From IMG/VR virus record IMGVR_UViG_3300041809_001616, positions 1 through 30,699 of that record: 30,699 nucleotides of DNA; one strand, given 5' to 3'. The stretch's first letter is position 1; each line of letters starts with the position of its first letter. The notes below the pieces were generated by a model, which saw nothing but the letters and a program-made list of their open reading frames with translations, did not search any database and was not told where the DNA came from. A program made the translations under genes and the position numbers. Shown here piece after piece: positions 17,784 to 26,991 of the stretch. Source of the DNA: a virus.

Positions 17784-18659
17784 TCAGCTCACCAGGTTTC
17801 TAAAGCCGGAGTTGCGCAGCCTGTCAATGACGCGTGGTTCCACCGCATCAACAACCGCGCTGTTTTCGTTGTAAAACTGCGCCTGAAAAAGAATAGCCAG
17901 GCATAGCGACTTGGGAACCGGAAGACCGAGCCACGCAGTGACGTTGGTCACGGCGGCGGCGGCTGACGCGGCGAGCGTCGCATTTCCCGATCCGTCGACC
18001 GACGCCACATTGGTGACCAGATCCCCGCCCGCAGCGCCGGCGCCGGGGATGCTGATAGGTATGCCCGTGTCGCCCGTGATTGCCGGAGCATCGTCGGGGT
18101 TAAATGTAAAGCCTGATGCCGAGAGCTGCGCCGATCCTTGCTGCATAGAGACCGTGATCGGGCCGCCGTAGCCGCAGCGGAACTGGATGGTAGTGTTTGC
18201 CGGTACCATGCGCTGCGGCGCCCACGGCCGCGCCCACGGCGGCGTGAGAGCCGCGGGCATAATGCCTCCGCCTGCCTCCAACTGGTACCCGTAGAAGGGC
18301 GCCTGCAGATTGGTTCCGTAGCTGGCGTCGCGCGTCAAAGCCTGCACAGTTCCTGATGTGTCGACATAGTTAAAGAAGTCCACTGACTGGAACGGCGGCT
18401 TGGGCAACAAAATCTGCGCATAGCCGTTACGGTCATAACGGGTGGCCACCGACGGAAAGCTGTCCAGACGCGCCAGCCAGGTCTGCGTGATGAGCGCGAT
18501 GCGGCAATACTTCTCAATCGATTCCCTGGCTGCCAGCAGAAAGAGCGTCAACGTCGAATCCCGCGAGGTGTCCGAGTCGGGAATCCGGAGCAGCGCCTTG
18601 AAGTCGCTGAGCGCCACGGGCTCCGCAACGGGCGGTACGATCAGACGAAGAGGTTCCAT
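17784..18659 (-). CDS. gp6-like head-tail connector protein with an insertion
   Basis: This 291-residue protein begins PPVAEPVALSDFKALLRI and continues with a helical bundle (TLTLFLLAARESIEKYCRIAL), the signature of HK97 gp6 / phiE125 gp8-like connectors that bind the portal as a ring. The family is usually 100-200 residues; here a long beta-rich region with Gly/Ala stretches (about 140-250) is inserted before the final helix with QAQFYNENSAV. ATG 18659 is chosen over 18674 by family start and fit. It is coupled to the head closure gene. Confidence 0.8.
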   Translation of the reverse strand: MEPLRLIVPPVAEPVALSDFKALLRIPDSDTSRDSTLTLFLLAARESIEKYCRIALITQTWLARLDSFPSVATRYDRNGYAQILLPKPPFQSVDFFNYVDTSGTVQALTRDASYGTNLQAPFYGYQLEAGGGIMPAALTPPWARPWAPQRMVPANTTIQFRCGYGGPITVSMQQGSAQLSASGFTFNPDDAPAITGDTGIPISIPGAGAAGGDLVTNVASVDGSGNATLAASAAAAVTNVTAWLGLPVPKSLCLAILFQAQFYNENSAVVDAVEPRVIDRLRNSGFRNLVS

Positions 18660-18677
18660 GTGCTTGCTCCGCAAACA

Positions 18678-18707
18678 GTGAAGGATTAAAGAAAGTGAAG
18701 AAGCGAA
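18678..18707. repeat. GTGAA family repeat
   Basis: Degenerate GTGAA-type units just upstream of the connector gene, unpaired. Confidence 0.65.
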
Positions 18708-18715
18708 ATGACGAA

Positions 18716-18901
18716 TCAGTTACGAGGCTTTTTTTCGGGCTTCTTGGCCGGCGGCTGCTGCTTGAGATCTTCTTCGGCGGCAGGGAACTGGTCAGGAAAC
18801 GCCAGCACGGCGCGGCCATCCTTAAGCATGATTCTCGCCACCGCCGGCGCGAGATCCTGAACCTGATCTTTGCGCATGCCTGACGTGTGTTTAACGAGCA
18901 T
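18716..18901 (-). CDS. Small basic hypothetical protein of the head module
   Basis: This 61-residue protein starts at ATG 18901 (MLVKHTSGMRKDQVQDLAPA), chosen because GAAGGAA lies five to ten bases upstream. The C-terminus is a Lys/Pro-rich tail (PPAKKPEKKPRN). Small genes of this type often lie between capsid and connector genes; function is unknown. Confidence 0.6.
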   Translation of the reverse strand: MLVKHTSGMRKDQVQDLAPAVARIMLKDGRAVLAFPDQFPAAEEDLKQQPPAKKPEKKPRN

Positions 18902-18941
18902 AGGGTTCCTTCGGAGCAGTGAGGAAGTGAAGAAAGACAGC

Positions 18942-18993
18942 GAAAGAGTGAACAAGTGAAAGCTGGTTAGCTCGTTCACTTATTCACTCTTTC
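18942..18993. repeat. 19-bp inverted repeat of the GTGAA family
   Basis: Arms 18942-18960 and 18975-18993 are complementary with one mismatch and a 14-nt loop. It lies between the fibre-like gene stop (19002) and the small gene's ribosome binding site. Confidence 0.9.
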
Positions 18994-19001
18994 ACACGCT
19001 T

Positions 19002-19412
19002 TTACTGGCTGATGAGCTGCCAGTTGGTTCCGTCGAACACCACCTGCACAATCTGGTTGGCAGCGATTTCTGCGCCGGCCAGGGCTGTGGTTCCAGCCTT
19101 GGTGATGGGCTGCGCGGATCCGCCGTTGACTGCCAGCGTTGAGGCGCCCGTGTTGGCATGGACGGCCTTGAAGTAGAACCGCGTGCCAACGGTGATGGTT
19201 GGCTTGGGAGTGAACGCGACAACATAGGCATTGGCGAGGCCGGTATCAATGGCGAAAACCCACGCCTGTTGCTGGATGCCAGTGACAATGGCGTTGTCTG
19301 CCGCACTGATAGCCTGCGCAAGCACCTGGTCAGAGATGCCCCAGGGCGTATTGTGCGAGTCATCGCCAGGCAGCGCGAGATTCAGGTTGGGGGTAACTGT
19401 TTGATTGGCCAC
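19002..19412 (-). CDS. Fibre-like domain protein in the head module
   Basis: This 136-residue protein has a C-terminal half (VNGGSAQPITKAGTTALAG, AANQIVQVVFDGTNWQLISQ) closely resembling the repeat domain at the ends of many phage tail fibres. The N-terminal half starts TVTPNLNLALPGDDSHNTPWG, also seen in fibre proteins. It lies between capsid and connector genes, so a head fibre or decoration protein is most likely. The start is GTG at 19412 with GGAGGG about ten bases upstream. Confidence 0.7.
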   Translation of the reverse strand: MANQTVTPNLNLALPGDDSHNTPWGISDQVLAQAISAADNAIVTGIQQQAWVFAIDTGLANAYVVAFTPKPTITVGTRFYFKAVHANTGASTLAVNGGSAQPITKAGTTALAGAEIAANQIVQVVFDGTNWQLISQ

Positions 19413-19452
19413 GGTGTTTTCCCTCCGGAAAGACGGTGAATGAAGTGAAGAG

Positions 19453-19509
19453 GTGAAGAAGTGAATGAGACGAGGGCAGATTCGCTCTTTCGCTCATTCA
19501 CTCTTTCAC
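19453..19509. repeat. 17-bp imperfect inverted repeat of the GTGAA family
   Basis: Arms 19453-19469 and 19493-19509 match as inverted repeats at 15 of 17 positions. Further GTGAA units extend the left side to about 19436. Located between the 172- and 136-residue genes. Confidence 0.85.
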
Positions 19510-19518
19510 TGTCTTCCG

Positions 19519-20037
19519 TTAGACCTGGGCGGTCGCCGAGGCGTCTCCAGTGAAACGGCCGCCGGAAAGAATGGCATAACCGGCGAGCAACTGCGGCGTG
19601 GTCCCGAGGGAACCGACCGCAATGTCTACTTCAACGTAGTTGCCATTGGCCGCCGCAATCAGATCGGCCGCGTCAATCTCGATGAGATAGAACGCATTGG
19701 CCAGGTCCGACGCCGGAGTGTATCCGGAGGCGGTTTGCGGAAAGTTGCCGTCGTTGGTGACAGAGTTGGCCGACAGAACGTCATAGGGCGCGCTGGCCGA
19801 CTCCTGCTTGAAAAGACGATAAGCAATGGCGACGCCGGATCCGCCAGACTCGGCAGCGTATGCGTTGACGGTGATGGCGCCGATAGGGCCGCCGGATGCG
19901 CCGAAGCCCAGCAGCACGGATGCGTGCGCCCAGTCGGCCATGTTGAAGCGCAACCCGGCAACCGCAGCGTTCGCGCTCTTCGGTGGAATCACCGGGCAAA
20001 CATGGCAGTCCTGTGCTACAAAGATCCCCTTGTTCAT
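19519..20037 (-). CDS. Probable capsid decoration protein
   Basis: This 172-residue protein directly follows the major capsid gene. It reads as a beta-sandwich: NMADWAHASVLLGFG, TVNAYAAESGGSGVAIAYRLF, ANAFYLIEIDAADLI, YVEVDIAVG, and ends GYAILSGGRFTGDASATA. I recall similar conserved phage proteins after capsid genes, but cannot check. Decoration or head-stabilising protein is the most likely role. TGGAGGAAAAA precedes the ATG, indicating strong translation as expected of an abundant virion part. Confidence 0.6.
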   Translation of the reverse strand: MNKGIFVAQDCHVCPVIPPKSANAAVAGLRFNMADWAHASVLLGFGASGGPIGAITVNAYAAESGGSGVAIAYRLFKQESASAPYDVLSANSVTNDGNFPQTASGYTPASDLANAFYLIEIDAADLIAAANGNYVEVDIAVGSLGTTPQLLAGYAILSGGRFTGDASATAQV

Positions 20038-20060
20038 GGGTTTTTCCTCCAGAAAAAACA

Positions 20061-20146
20061 GTGAAAGAGTGAAGAAGCGAAACAGTGAAGCGAAACAGTG
20101 AACGGGCGAGGAGGCGCAGGCCTCGCTTACTCGTTCACTCTTTCAC
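20061..20146. repeat. Nested inverted repeats of the GTGAA family
   Basis: Outer arms 20061-20077 and 20130-20146 match at 15 of 17. An inner perfect stem GCGAGG (20106-20111) / CCTCGC (20121-20126) continues the fold. It fills the gap between the major capsid stop (20159) and the next gene's ribosome binding site. Confidence 0.85.
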
Positions 20147-20158
20147 TCATTCACCGCC

Positions 20159-21442
20159 TTACCGCGTGGCGAGGGTGACGAAGGGCGAACGGGTTGCGGC
20201 GCCGCTAAACGGAGTCAGCGGAGCCTTCCACCAGGGCGCTCCATCCAGGCGAAGCATGAAGCGGAAAGCGACCTCGCCGGTCAGGAAGGCCACGTGGATC
20301 GACGTGTCGCTGCGGATGTCGGTCCGCGTTGGCAGCAGGTACTGGCTAAGATCGACCAGGTTGAGATCGCCCTGAGTGGAGAGCTGCGAGGCCTGCTCGA
20401 CAAAGATCACCGGACGGCCAAGCAGCAGGCCATAAGGCGAGTTGTTACCGTACATGCCCGGAGGCGTGTAAAGCAGCGCCGCAGTGGTTGCCGCGGTGCC
20501 AGCGATGAGCAAAGGCAGCAGCTGCGGTTCGACGGACTGCTCAGCCAGCCAGACCGCATTTTTGAAGCTCGGCGCCCACATGCGCGACTTCATGTTGAGG
20601 ACGTTCGATGCAGAGACCGTGCCGGTGGCCTGACCGGAATCCTTGGCCTGCACGATAGTGCAAGGCGCGGTCTGGAAGCCGAGAGGAACGCCGGCGCCGG
20701 AGCCCGAGAAGATCGACAGGTCGATCTGGAAGCCAAATTCCTCAGGAAACGCCATGCGCATGTAACCTTCGAGCGCAGGGCCATCCTGAAGCTGCTCTTC
20801 AGTCAGATAGCCGAGACCGATGAGCTTGTTGGCCTGGAATTGGACCTGGGTGAACTTCGGCTTGGTGCCCTGGTACGGCGCGCCTTCAGCCTCCCAGTAG
20901 GAGACGATGCCGCCCCAGCGCTTGCCGGTCGCGCGGCTGGTTTCGTCGATCGCGTTCATCACCAGGCGCGAGGAAGAGAACGGAATCTTGCGGCAGCGAC
21001 TGGAGATCTCGCCGACGTCGTAGGTTTTCTGCAGAATGCCATCCGCAAACTCAGGTGCGATCAGGAAGCCGCCTTCGGATGGGATGGTTTCATTTGCGCC
21101 CAAGGCTGCGAAGAGGCGCGGATCGGCCCGGCTCGTATAGCCGTGCTCGATAAGCTTCGTTCCGGAGGCGATGGCGGCGAGCTGCTCGCCGAGCGTGCTC
21201 CAGGGCTTCTTTGCGCCTTCAGGCTTGGAGACTTCGATGCCGCTGGCGACCATGCGCTGCGATTCAGCGAGCTGCTCGGCGCGCTTGATATCGCCTTTCA
21301 GCGTTTCAGCGGTGGCCATGTGAGCGTCGAACTGCGCGCGCTGTTCGACGGTCATGAGAGAGCCGGCGGCCACGGCGGCATCGATGGCATTGGCAGCGTC
21401 AACGGCCGCGGCCAGCGCTGCTTGGAGTTCACGGAGTTTCAT
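20159..21442 (-). CDS. Major capsid protein, HK97 fold
   Basis: This 427-residue protein has an N-terminal helical scaffolding (delta) region (about 1-75), then IPSEGGFLIAPEFADGILQ, the classical start of the mature HK97-fold subunit. It continues with AWLAEQSVEPQLLPL-type spine text, LLGRPVIFVEQA and the P-domain/E-loop pattern. The delta region would be removed by the protease encoded just upstream. AAGGAGG before the ATG is the strongest ribosome binding site in the window, fitting the most abundant virion protein. Long open frames on the opposite strand are shadows. Confidence 0.95.
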   Translation of the reverse strand: MKLRELQAALAAAVDAANAIDAAVAAGSLMTVEQRAQFDAHMATAETLKGDIKRAEQLAESQRMVASGIEVSKPEGAKKPWSTLGEQLAAIASGTKLIEHGYTSRADPRLFAALGANETIPSEGGFLIAPEFADGILQKTYDVGEISSRCRKIPFSSSRLVMNAIDETSRATGKRWGGIVSYWEAEGAPYQGTKPKFTQVQFQANKLIGLGYLTEEQLQDGPALEGYMRMAFPEEFGFQIDLSIFSGSGAGVPLGFQTAPCTIVQAKDSGQATGTVSASNVLNMKSRMWAPSFKNAVWLAEQSVEPQLLPLLIAGTAATTAALLYTPPGMYGNNSPYGLLLGRPVIFVEQASQLSTQGDLNLVDLSQYLLPTRTDIRSDTSIHVAFLTGEVAFRFMLRLDGAPWWKAPLTPFSGAATRSPFVTLATR

Positions 21443-21460
21443 GTTTCCTCCTTAGGAAAC

Positions 21461-21490
21461 AGGTGACAGATGGCAGATGACAGATGACAG
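21461..21490. repeat. Period-7 AGATGAC repeat
   Basis: Four 7-mers (AGGTGAC, AGATGGC, AGATGAC, AGATGAC) directly upstream of the major capsid ribosome binding site. A third repeat unit in the same leader position as the GTGAA family. Confidence 0.85.
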
Positions 21491-21562
21491 TGAAAGGCCA
21501 TCGGGCCGTAGCTGTTGGCTGTTGACTGCGGGTTTCTGTTGAGGAGCGTTGGCTCCAATAGG

Positions 21563-21588
21563 AAAGGCCCCGCTTCGGCGGAGCCTTT
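21563..21588 (-). terminator. Hairpin in the protease-capsid gap
   Basis: AAAGGC(T)CCGC pairs with GCGG(G)GCCTTT around CGAA on the minus strand. The single non-Watson-Crick position is a U-G wobble on this strand. Downstream T-run is only three bases, so it may be a partial terminator that tunes capsid against upstream expression. The full 273-base gap (21443-21715) holds this hairpin, a GGTTAACC palindrome and the period-7 repeats. Confidence 0.5.
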
Positions 21589-21715
21589 TGTGTATCGAAA
21601 ATGAATTGCGCGGGCCGGAGTTCGACCGCCGTCTTGCCTTGGGAGACTCTACTGACTACGCACTGAACCTTTCGGTTAACCGTGTTCGGATTTCAGTTTC
21701 ACCCACGCAAACCTG

Positions 21716-22903
21716 TCAGAGCTTCGCAAGCTGTAAACGGCGTGCGCGGGCCTCGGCCTCAGCCTTGCTCAAATCCGGATCAGGCTTGACGGCAGAGGCC
21801 ATCCCGCAGCCCTCGCAGCCCTCGGCCTCCATGTCGCAGCCCTCATGCGTGCACGCGTCGCACGCATCGTTCTGGCAGGCATCGCAAGTGCATGAGCATC
21901 CACTGGCGCTCATCTCGTCATCCTGATCGGTTACGGGCTCTTCACCGGCTGCACCGACCGCCGCCTGTCCTTGCATTCCGTGAAAGAAGACTGTTTTCCC
22001 TTCCATCCGCTCCTGCAAAGATCCAGCGCGCGCCGAGGCGCCTGAAGACTGCTTGACACCGTATTTGCCGAGCACCTCATCAAAGGTCGCAATGCGATCG
22101 GCGAGGCCCTGCTTGACGGCATCCTGTGCAGTGAGGCAGCGACCCTGGCCGAATCCATTGACGACAGCCTTGACGGCCACGCCACGGCCGCGCGCTACAG
22201 CTTTGGTGAACATGCCATAGAAGTCGTCAACAACAGACTGCATTGCGCTCCGAGCTTCCTCATCGAGCGGCTGAAAGGCATTGCCCTCCGTCTTGTATTT
22301 TCCGGCGGAGATGAAGGTAAACTTGACGCCGGCATTATCAAGCGCGGCGGAGTCGTCTTCGTGGAGCTGGTAGACGCCGATCGAGCCGGTCAGCGAGCTG
22401 GGGCTGACGCACATCTCCGAGGCCTGCGAAGCCAGATAATACGCAGCCGAAGCGCAGAGACAGTTGGAAACCGCCGTGATCTTCTTTTGCTTGCGCGCGG
22501 CGTAGATCTCCGCGGCTAGCTCATCGACGCCAGAGACCGTGCCACCGGGCGAATCCACGTCGATGATGATGGCGGTAACATTGGGGTCGTTGACCGCCTG
22601 GCGGAACTGCTGCGTAAATTCCTGCACGGATGTGCCGCTGGGCCCCGACACATCACCCGAGACGCGTTGATTGATGATGCCGTAGAGCGGCAATACGGCG
22701 ATGGAGCCAGGCTTGCCGGTGGAGAGCGATTTGACGCGCGCCGCGGCAATGGCATTCTCAGCGCGAATCGCGGCTATGACTTCAGGCGCGGCGGAATGGC
22801 CCTCGATCTTCATCTGCACAAAAGCTGCGATGGCCTCAAGCTTTTCAGGCAGAATGGCCCAGACACTGGAATACACGGCGCGAACGATGGCGGAATAACG
22901 CAT
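21716..22903 (-). CDS. Prohead protease, S49/SppA-like, with Cys-rich C-terminus
   Basis: This 395-residue protein starts at ATG 22903, chosen because GGAGG lies seven bases upstream; the frame is open to 23209. It has the S49 core: IIIDVDSPGGTVSG (oxyanion region, 113-126), S152 in CASAAYYLA as nucleophile and AGKYKTEGNAF with K204 as likely base (52 residues on, as in bacterial SppA). It should cut the capsid delta domain and scaffold. Residues 336-366 hold nine cysteines, followed by a charged helix (KAEAEARARRLQLAKL) that may serve as scaffold. The Cys cluster is unusual for this family. Confidence 0.88.
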   Translation of the reverse strand: MRYSAIVRAVYSSVWAILPEKLEAIAAFVQMKIEGHSAAPEVIAAIRAENAIAAARVKSLSTGKPGSIAVLPLYGIINQRVSGDVSGPSGTSVQEFTQQFRQAVNDPNVTAIIIDVDSPGGTVSGVDELAAEIYAARKQKKITAVSNCLCASAAYYLASQASEMCVSPSSLTGSIGVYQLHEDDSAALDNAGVKFTFISAGKYKTEGNAFQPLDEEARSAMQSVVDDFYGMFTKAVARGRGVAVKAVVNGFGQGRCLTAQDAVKQGLADRIATFDEVLGKYGVKQSSGASARAGSLQERMEGKTVFFHGMQGQAAVGAAGEEPVTDQDDEMSASGCSCTCDACQNDACDACTHEGCDMEAEGCEGCGMASAVKPDPDLSKAEAEARARRLQLAKL

Positions 22904-22962
22904 GTGTTTTCCTCCGTAGGAATAGTGAACGAGTGAAGAAGCCAAAAAGCGAAATCGCGCGA

Positions 22963-23280
22963 TCAGAGAACGGTTGAGAGAACGACCGCCTCGGCGCTGA
23001 TCGGCGGCGCGATCATGGACAAATCTGCAAAAGTGTAGAGTTTGCCAATCTCCACCGCTGCTGCGTACTCCGAATCCACCGCAAGGTCCAGGTAGCCGTC
23101 CGGCCAGTCTTCGACTCCGCCGTGCGGCCCTCCCAGCTCCGGGGCATTCCGGACCTGCCTGAATTTGAGCAGGCACGCGATACCCGTCTTTGTCGGGGTT
23201 CGAGCCCACATTTCTTCAAACACCCTATATCTAACCGATTCGATTGAATCCAAGCGGAACTTGATGTCTTCTTTCATCAA
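22963..23280 (-). CDS. Hypothetical protein between portal and protease
   Basis: This 105-residue protein starts ATGATG overlapping the portal stop (ATGA at 23277-23280), with GAAGGAG upstream inside the portal gene. It has an acidic/amphipathic N-terminus (KEDIKFRLDSIESVRYRVFEEMW) and a mixed C-terminus. No family is recognised. Coupling to the portal suggests a head assembly or accessory role. Confidence 0.65.
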   Translation of the reverse strand: MMKEDIKFRLDSIESVRYRVFEEMWARTPTKTGIACLLKFRQVRNAPELGGPHGGVEDWPDGYLDLAVDSEYAAAVEIGKLYTFADLSMIAPPISAEAVVLSTVL

Positions 23281-24947
23281 ACCACTCCTTCGACGGCCAA
23301 GGCCGCCAGCTTTGCGGGCTCGGTTTGGGCGATATACTCGATGGTTGCGATCGCCCCGGCTACGCCCTGATCATGGAGATCCGCGGCAATATTCGATGCG
23401 CGCGCGTCACATCCCTGCTTAGCCTTGAGCTGCTGAAGAGCGGTGAAATGGAAGACTCCGCAGATGAAGCGGAATTGCTCGGCATAGAACGCGTGGAACT
23501 CTGTCACGTCCGCTTCGCGCTCGACAAGCTTGCGCGCGCCGTTGACTTCGCGGCGAACACATCGCGCTGCGGAATCCTGCGCGAAGAGCTGAAGCTGCGA
23601 GCGAAGCGCCTGTTGTGTTGGATCCGGATCGGAGTTCTGATCGGAATCCTGATCGTCCTGTTCTTCCTGCTCCTGATCCCCCTCAGGATCAGGGCTGGTA
23701 CCCACTTGCTGCGTAGGCGGCGCAGGCGCATCGAGCGTGGTCCAGTTCAGCGGCCTGAAGTATTGCTTGCCGATGCCGCCGGCAATGGGGTTCAGGTCTT
23801 CGAGTTCGCGCACATCATCATCTGACAGCCAGCCGTGCTCGATGCCCACCGCGTAGCCCTGGGTGCGCGTGGCATAGTCGCCGCGCAGCAGCGAGGCGAG
23901 TGAGAATTTGGCGTAAGCCGGATCCTCGTCGCTGAACAGATCGCGCTGCATGGCCATCTCCCACATCACGGCCATAGGCAGGACGCATTGCTGCGCGTGC
24001 ATCAGGTTGAATTGCTCCACCGAGGCGTAAGTCGCCGACTTGCCGGTATCTACCCCGATCAGATGAGGCAGGATGTTATGCATCGTGCAGATCTCCACCG
24101 CCGAGGCCTTGGCGGATTCGAGGAGCTGCATATCGACGGGATTGACGCCGAGCGATTTGATATCGACGCCTGGCGGCAGGAGCTTGGCGCGGTGGCGTTT
24201 CTCGCCGGTGCTTCCTTCTTCGAAGGCTTTCAGGTAGAGCTCTTCATCCTGCTTGGTTTCGAAGTTTGTCCCGGTGATGATGACGCCGGCCGACGCATCG
24301 TTTTTGAGATACTTGCCGCGATAGTCCTGCTGGGCCAGGGCCACGCCGTAAACGTCCATACCCATGGCGATGCGGGATTGGCCGACTTGCTGCGTATCGG
24401 CCCAGTCGCGTACATGGAAGACTTCATCCTGCAGCAGCACGCGCGTCGAGCGAGTGAGCGGATCGTTGTACTGGTAGCGCAGGCGTCCGTTCGAGAGCAT
24501 CTCGACATGCACGTTGTCGGGATGCATAGGGATCAGCTCGCCGATGACGCCCCTCTTACTGGTCAGGATCTCCGAGTAGGCGTTGCCGCGCAGTTCGATG
24601 TGACCCTGCAACATTTGGTAGTACTCGTAGGCCGTCTGCATGTCGTTGGGACGCGTATGCAGCAGCCTAAAGTTGGGGTGCTTGCGAACCACACTCTTGC
24701 CGCCTCCGGGAAGGTCGACATAGATCAGGCAGGGAAGCACACCGAGGGCGCGCCCCTTGGCGGCGACGCAGGCCATCACAGTCGAGAGCCGCTTGACCGT
24801 GTCCGCAGTGACGCGCATGCCCGCAACGGAAGGCGAGCCCACGGGCGAATACCAGTAATCATCCCACGGGGCCGGAGAACCGCCTATGCCGCCAACGTCG
24901 GCAAGCAGGGAACCCACGCCGCGCACAATGGAGCTGACAGGACTCAC
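23277..24947 (-). CDS. Portal protein, HK97 family
   Basis: This 556-residue protein forms the dodecameric channel for DNA packaging. VTADTVKRLSTVMACVAAKG is the N-terminal wing typical of HK97 portals, followed by LIPMHPDNVHVEM, HVRDW and FVKLLPPGVDIKSLGVN-type text, with HNILPHLIGVD in the stem/clip. The C-terminus carries an acidic, Gln/Asp-rich linker (about 440-465) and a further helical domain of about 110 residues, longer than usual. GTG start with GGAGG five bases upstream; the start overlaps the previous stop as GTGA. Confidence 0.92.
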   Translation of the reverse strand: MSPVSSIVRGVGSLLADVGGIGGSPAPWDDYWYSPVGSPSVAGMRVTADTVKRLSTVMACVAAKGRALGVLPCLIYVDLPGGGKSVVRKHPNFRLLHTRPNDMQTAYEYYQMLQGHIELRGNAYSEILTSKRGVIGELIPMHPDNVHVEMLSNGRLRYQYNDPLTRSTRVLLQDEVFHVRDWADTQQVGQSRIAMGMDVYGVALAQQDYRGKYLKNDASAGVIITGTNFETKQDEELYLKAFEEGSTGEKRHRAKLLPPGVDIKSLGVNPVDMQLLESAKASAVEICTMHNILPHLIGVDTGKSATYASVEQFNLMHAQQCVLPMAVMWEMAMQRDLFSDEDPAYAKFSLASLLRGDYATRTQGYAVGIEHGWLSDDDVRELEDLNPIAGGIGKQYFRPLNWTTLDAPAPPTQQVGTSPDPEGDQEQEEQDDQDSDQNSDPDPTQQALRSQLQLFAQDSAARCVRREVNGARKLVEREADVTEFHAFYAEQFRFICGVFHFTALQQLKAKQGCDARASNIAADLHDQGVAGAIATIEYIAQTEPAKLAALAVEGVV

Positions 24948-25150
24948 GCTTGCCTCCGAGCTGGACGTTTACGCCCAAGAAGTATTCCCAGCGTTGAAAC
25001 CGACAGGCCGCCCATGATGAAACCGAGGGGATGCCACGCAAGCCAGAAGCCAAAAGAGAAGACGCCGATGCCGAACAGCACCGCGACGCCGGCGATGATC
25101 GCCGACAGCGGAACAGGCGGGGCTTTCGGAGCGAAGTTTTCAGCAGGCAT
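24944..25150 (-). CDS. Small two-helix membrane protein
   Basis: This 68-residue protein has two hydrophobic helices (about 14-33 and 35-56) and a basic C-terminus (GRKRPARRQA). AAAGGA precedes the ATG. It is encoded between terminase and portal, coupled to the latter. Two-helix proteins of this size can be holins, but with a holin-like gene elsewhere the role is open. Confidence 0.65.
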   Translation of the reverse strand: MPAENFAPKAPPVPLSAIIAGVAVLFGIGVFSFGFWLAWHPLGFIMGGLSVSTLGILLGRKRPARRQA

Positions 25151-25158
25151 ACGGTCCT

Positions 25159-26991
25159 TTACAAATAGCCGACAGTGGGACGAGTGAAACGGCGGCGAAC
25201 CACGCCGGCCATCGCTGGATTAAGCCCGGTGAGCAGCGCTGAAGCCGGGTCGATTTTATCCTTGCCGTTTTCAAGCTTGCGCGGAAAGACGTTTTGATTG
25301 CGGTCAGGCTGGGCAAGAACACAGGAGATCGCCCAGGTCAGAACCGGATCGCCGTTATGATGGCAGCGGCCAGAACGCATGGCGGCATCCAGCTCCTTCA
25401 TGGCCGGCGAAAGATACTGAACCGTTTGCGGTACCGTGAGAATGACGTCGTCATCGCCCTTGCCGCGATCGCCTAGCAACTCGCCAAGCTGCTGCTGCAT
25501 CTGCAGGGCAGACCAGGGGTCGAAAGCGATGCGCTGAAAATCGTACTCCTTGATTTCCCGCTCGATATCCTCCTGGATCAGCGCGAGCTGGATCTCAGGC
25601 CCGGGCACCGCCGTCAGCCATTTGTCGGCATACCAGCGTTCATAGTGGGAGTGGTCGCCGTCCATGATGGTATCGAGCGGCGCGTAATGCTTGCCGAAGA
25701 TGTAGTAGTGACGGACCAGGATGCCCTGATCATTCTTCAGCATCTTCTGAAAAATCTTGCTGCGCGACGCCAAATCGATCTGCGCCGCCAAGTCATTGCC
25801 CATCCAGCAGGGTTCGCCCTTGAAGTCGTCAAGCGAAAGCGCTTCGTCCTTGCACTTTGCCCAGGCCTCCATATTGAAATAGGCACTGGCCGAGTTACCC
25901 CAGAGATCGAGGTGCTTGGTTTTGTAGATGAACTGCTTGTGCGGCGACTGCTGCGCGTCGCGGAGCTGCTTGGCAAGGTAGTCCTCGAAAACGCTGACGC
26001 CGTAGTTAGGGTTGGCCTTAAGCTGGGCTTCAACCGATTTCCAATCGTCCTCTTCGTCGGCAGAGTACATGATGCAGAAGAAGGATTCGTTCTCGATCAT
26101 CCCGTCGAGAATCTTTTCGCAGTCCTTCTCCGTGAGGTAGCACGGACCGGCGGTGTCTGTGCCGGCCGTGGTGATGTCGATCGTCAAGCCTTGGCGGCGG
26201 GCGCCCATACCCGTAACCATCGTGTCATGCAGGTTGGCGGTGGGATGCTCGTGAAACTCGTCGACAATTGCGCAGCTGGGCGACGCCCCGTCTCCCGGAT
26301 CTCCGATGAGCGGCTCGAACTTGCCGTCGTCCCTCCTGGCCACGATGGATTCGACGTTGATTTCAAGATCGAAGTGCTCTTTGAACCGCGCGGCCTTCTT
26401 GGCCATGCGGCGGGCGGTGCGGAAAACCTCCATCGCCTGCTTCTTGTTTGTGGCGCCAGAGAAAACCTCCGGACCGGCTTCGCCGTCCGCAACCAACATA
26501 TAAAGGCCGACGGCCGCTGCCCAGGTGGTTTTGGCGTTCTTGCGAGCGACTTTGATGTAGGCCTCGGCAAAGCGCCGGTAGCCCGTTTCCTTGTTGATCC
26601 ATCCGAAGATGGCGCAGGTGATGAAGATCTGCCAGCGTTCCAGTTTGATGAGCCCAAGGTTGCCAACGCTGACTCGGGCCCATTCCCCTTTGACGTGAGG
26701 AAGAAGCTCAATGAAGCGGCAGACGCGGCCGGCGCAGGCGGCGTCGAACCGATAGACATAACCGGCGTCGTCCGACTTACCCAGGTCGTCAAGGTGACGC
26801 TGGCAGGCTTTGATAACCCACTTCCCAGCGAGGAGCTTGCCGGTGACAACGTCGCGGGCATACGCATTGGCCAGGTTCGCGAAACGGCGATCCGATGCGC
26901 TTGCGCGCCGAGCTGCCGCTGGATGCCTTGCACGCGAGTTACCCGAAAGCTTCCCACTGGCCGCCGTATCCTTCTGGGTTCTTGCGGCCAC
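25159..26991 (-). CDS. terL: Terminase large subunit
   Basis: This 610-residue protein is the ATP-driven DNA packaging motor with nuclease. Walker A is ARKNAKTT (149-156), the variant typical of this family. Walker B is AIVDEFHEH with D244 and E245. Motif III-like and C-terminal nuclease text follow, including IAFDPWSALQMQQQL and LTWAISCVLAQPDRN. Its start is GTG with GAGGGAG upstream and overlaps the small subunit by 53 bases. The N-terminal 50 residues are basic and low-complexity. Confidence 0.93.
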   Translation of the reverse strand: MAARTQKDTAASGKLSGNSRARHPAAARRASASDRRFANLANAYARDVVTGKLLAGKWVIKACQRHLDDLGKSDDAGYVYRFDAACAGRVCRFIELLPHVKGEWARVSVGNLGLIKLERWQIFITCAIFGWINKETGYRRFAEAYIKVARKNAKTTWAAAVGLYMLVADGEAGPEVFSGATNKKQAMEVFRTARRMAKKAARFKEHFDLEINVESIVARRDDGKFEPLIGDPGDGASPSCAIVDEFHEHPTANLHDTMVTGMGARRQGLTIDITTAGTDTAGPCYLTEKDCEKILDGMIENESFFCIMYSADEEDDWKSVEAQLKANPNYGVSVFEDYLAKQLRDAQQSPHKQFIYKTKHLDLWGNSASAYFNMEAWAKCKDEALSLDDFKGEPCWMGNDLAAQIDLASRSKIFQKMLKNDQGILVRHYYIFGKHYAPLDTIMDGDHSHYERWYADKWLTAVPGPEIQLALIQEDIEREIKEYDFQRIAFDPWSALQMQQQLGELLGDRGKGDDDVILTVPQTVQYLSPAMKELDAAMRSGRCHHNGDPVLTWAISCVLAQPDRNQNVFPRKLENGKDKIDPASALLTGLNPAMAGVVRRRFTRPTVGYL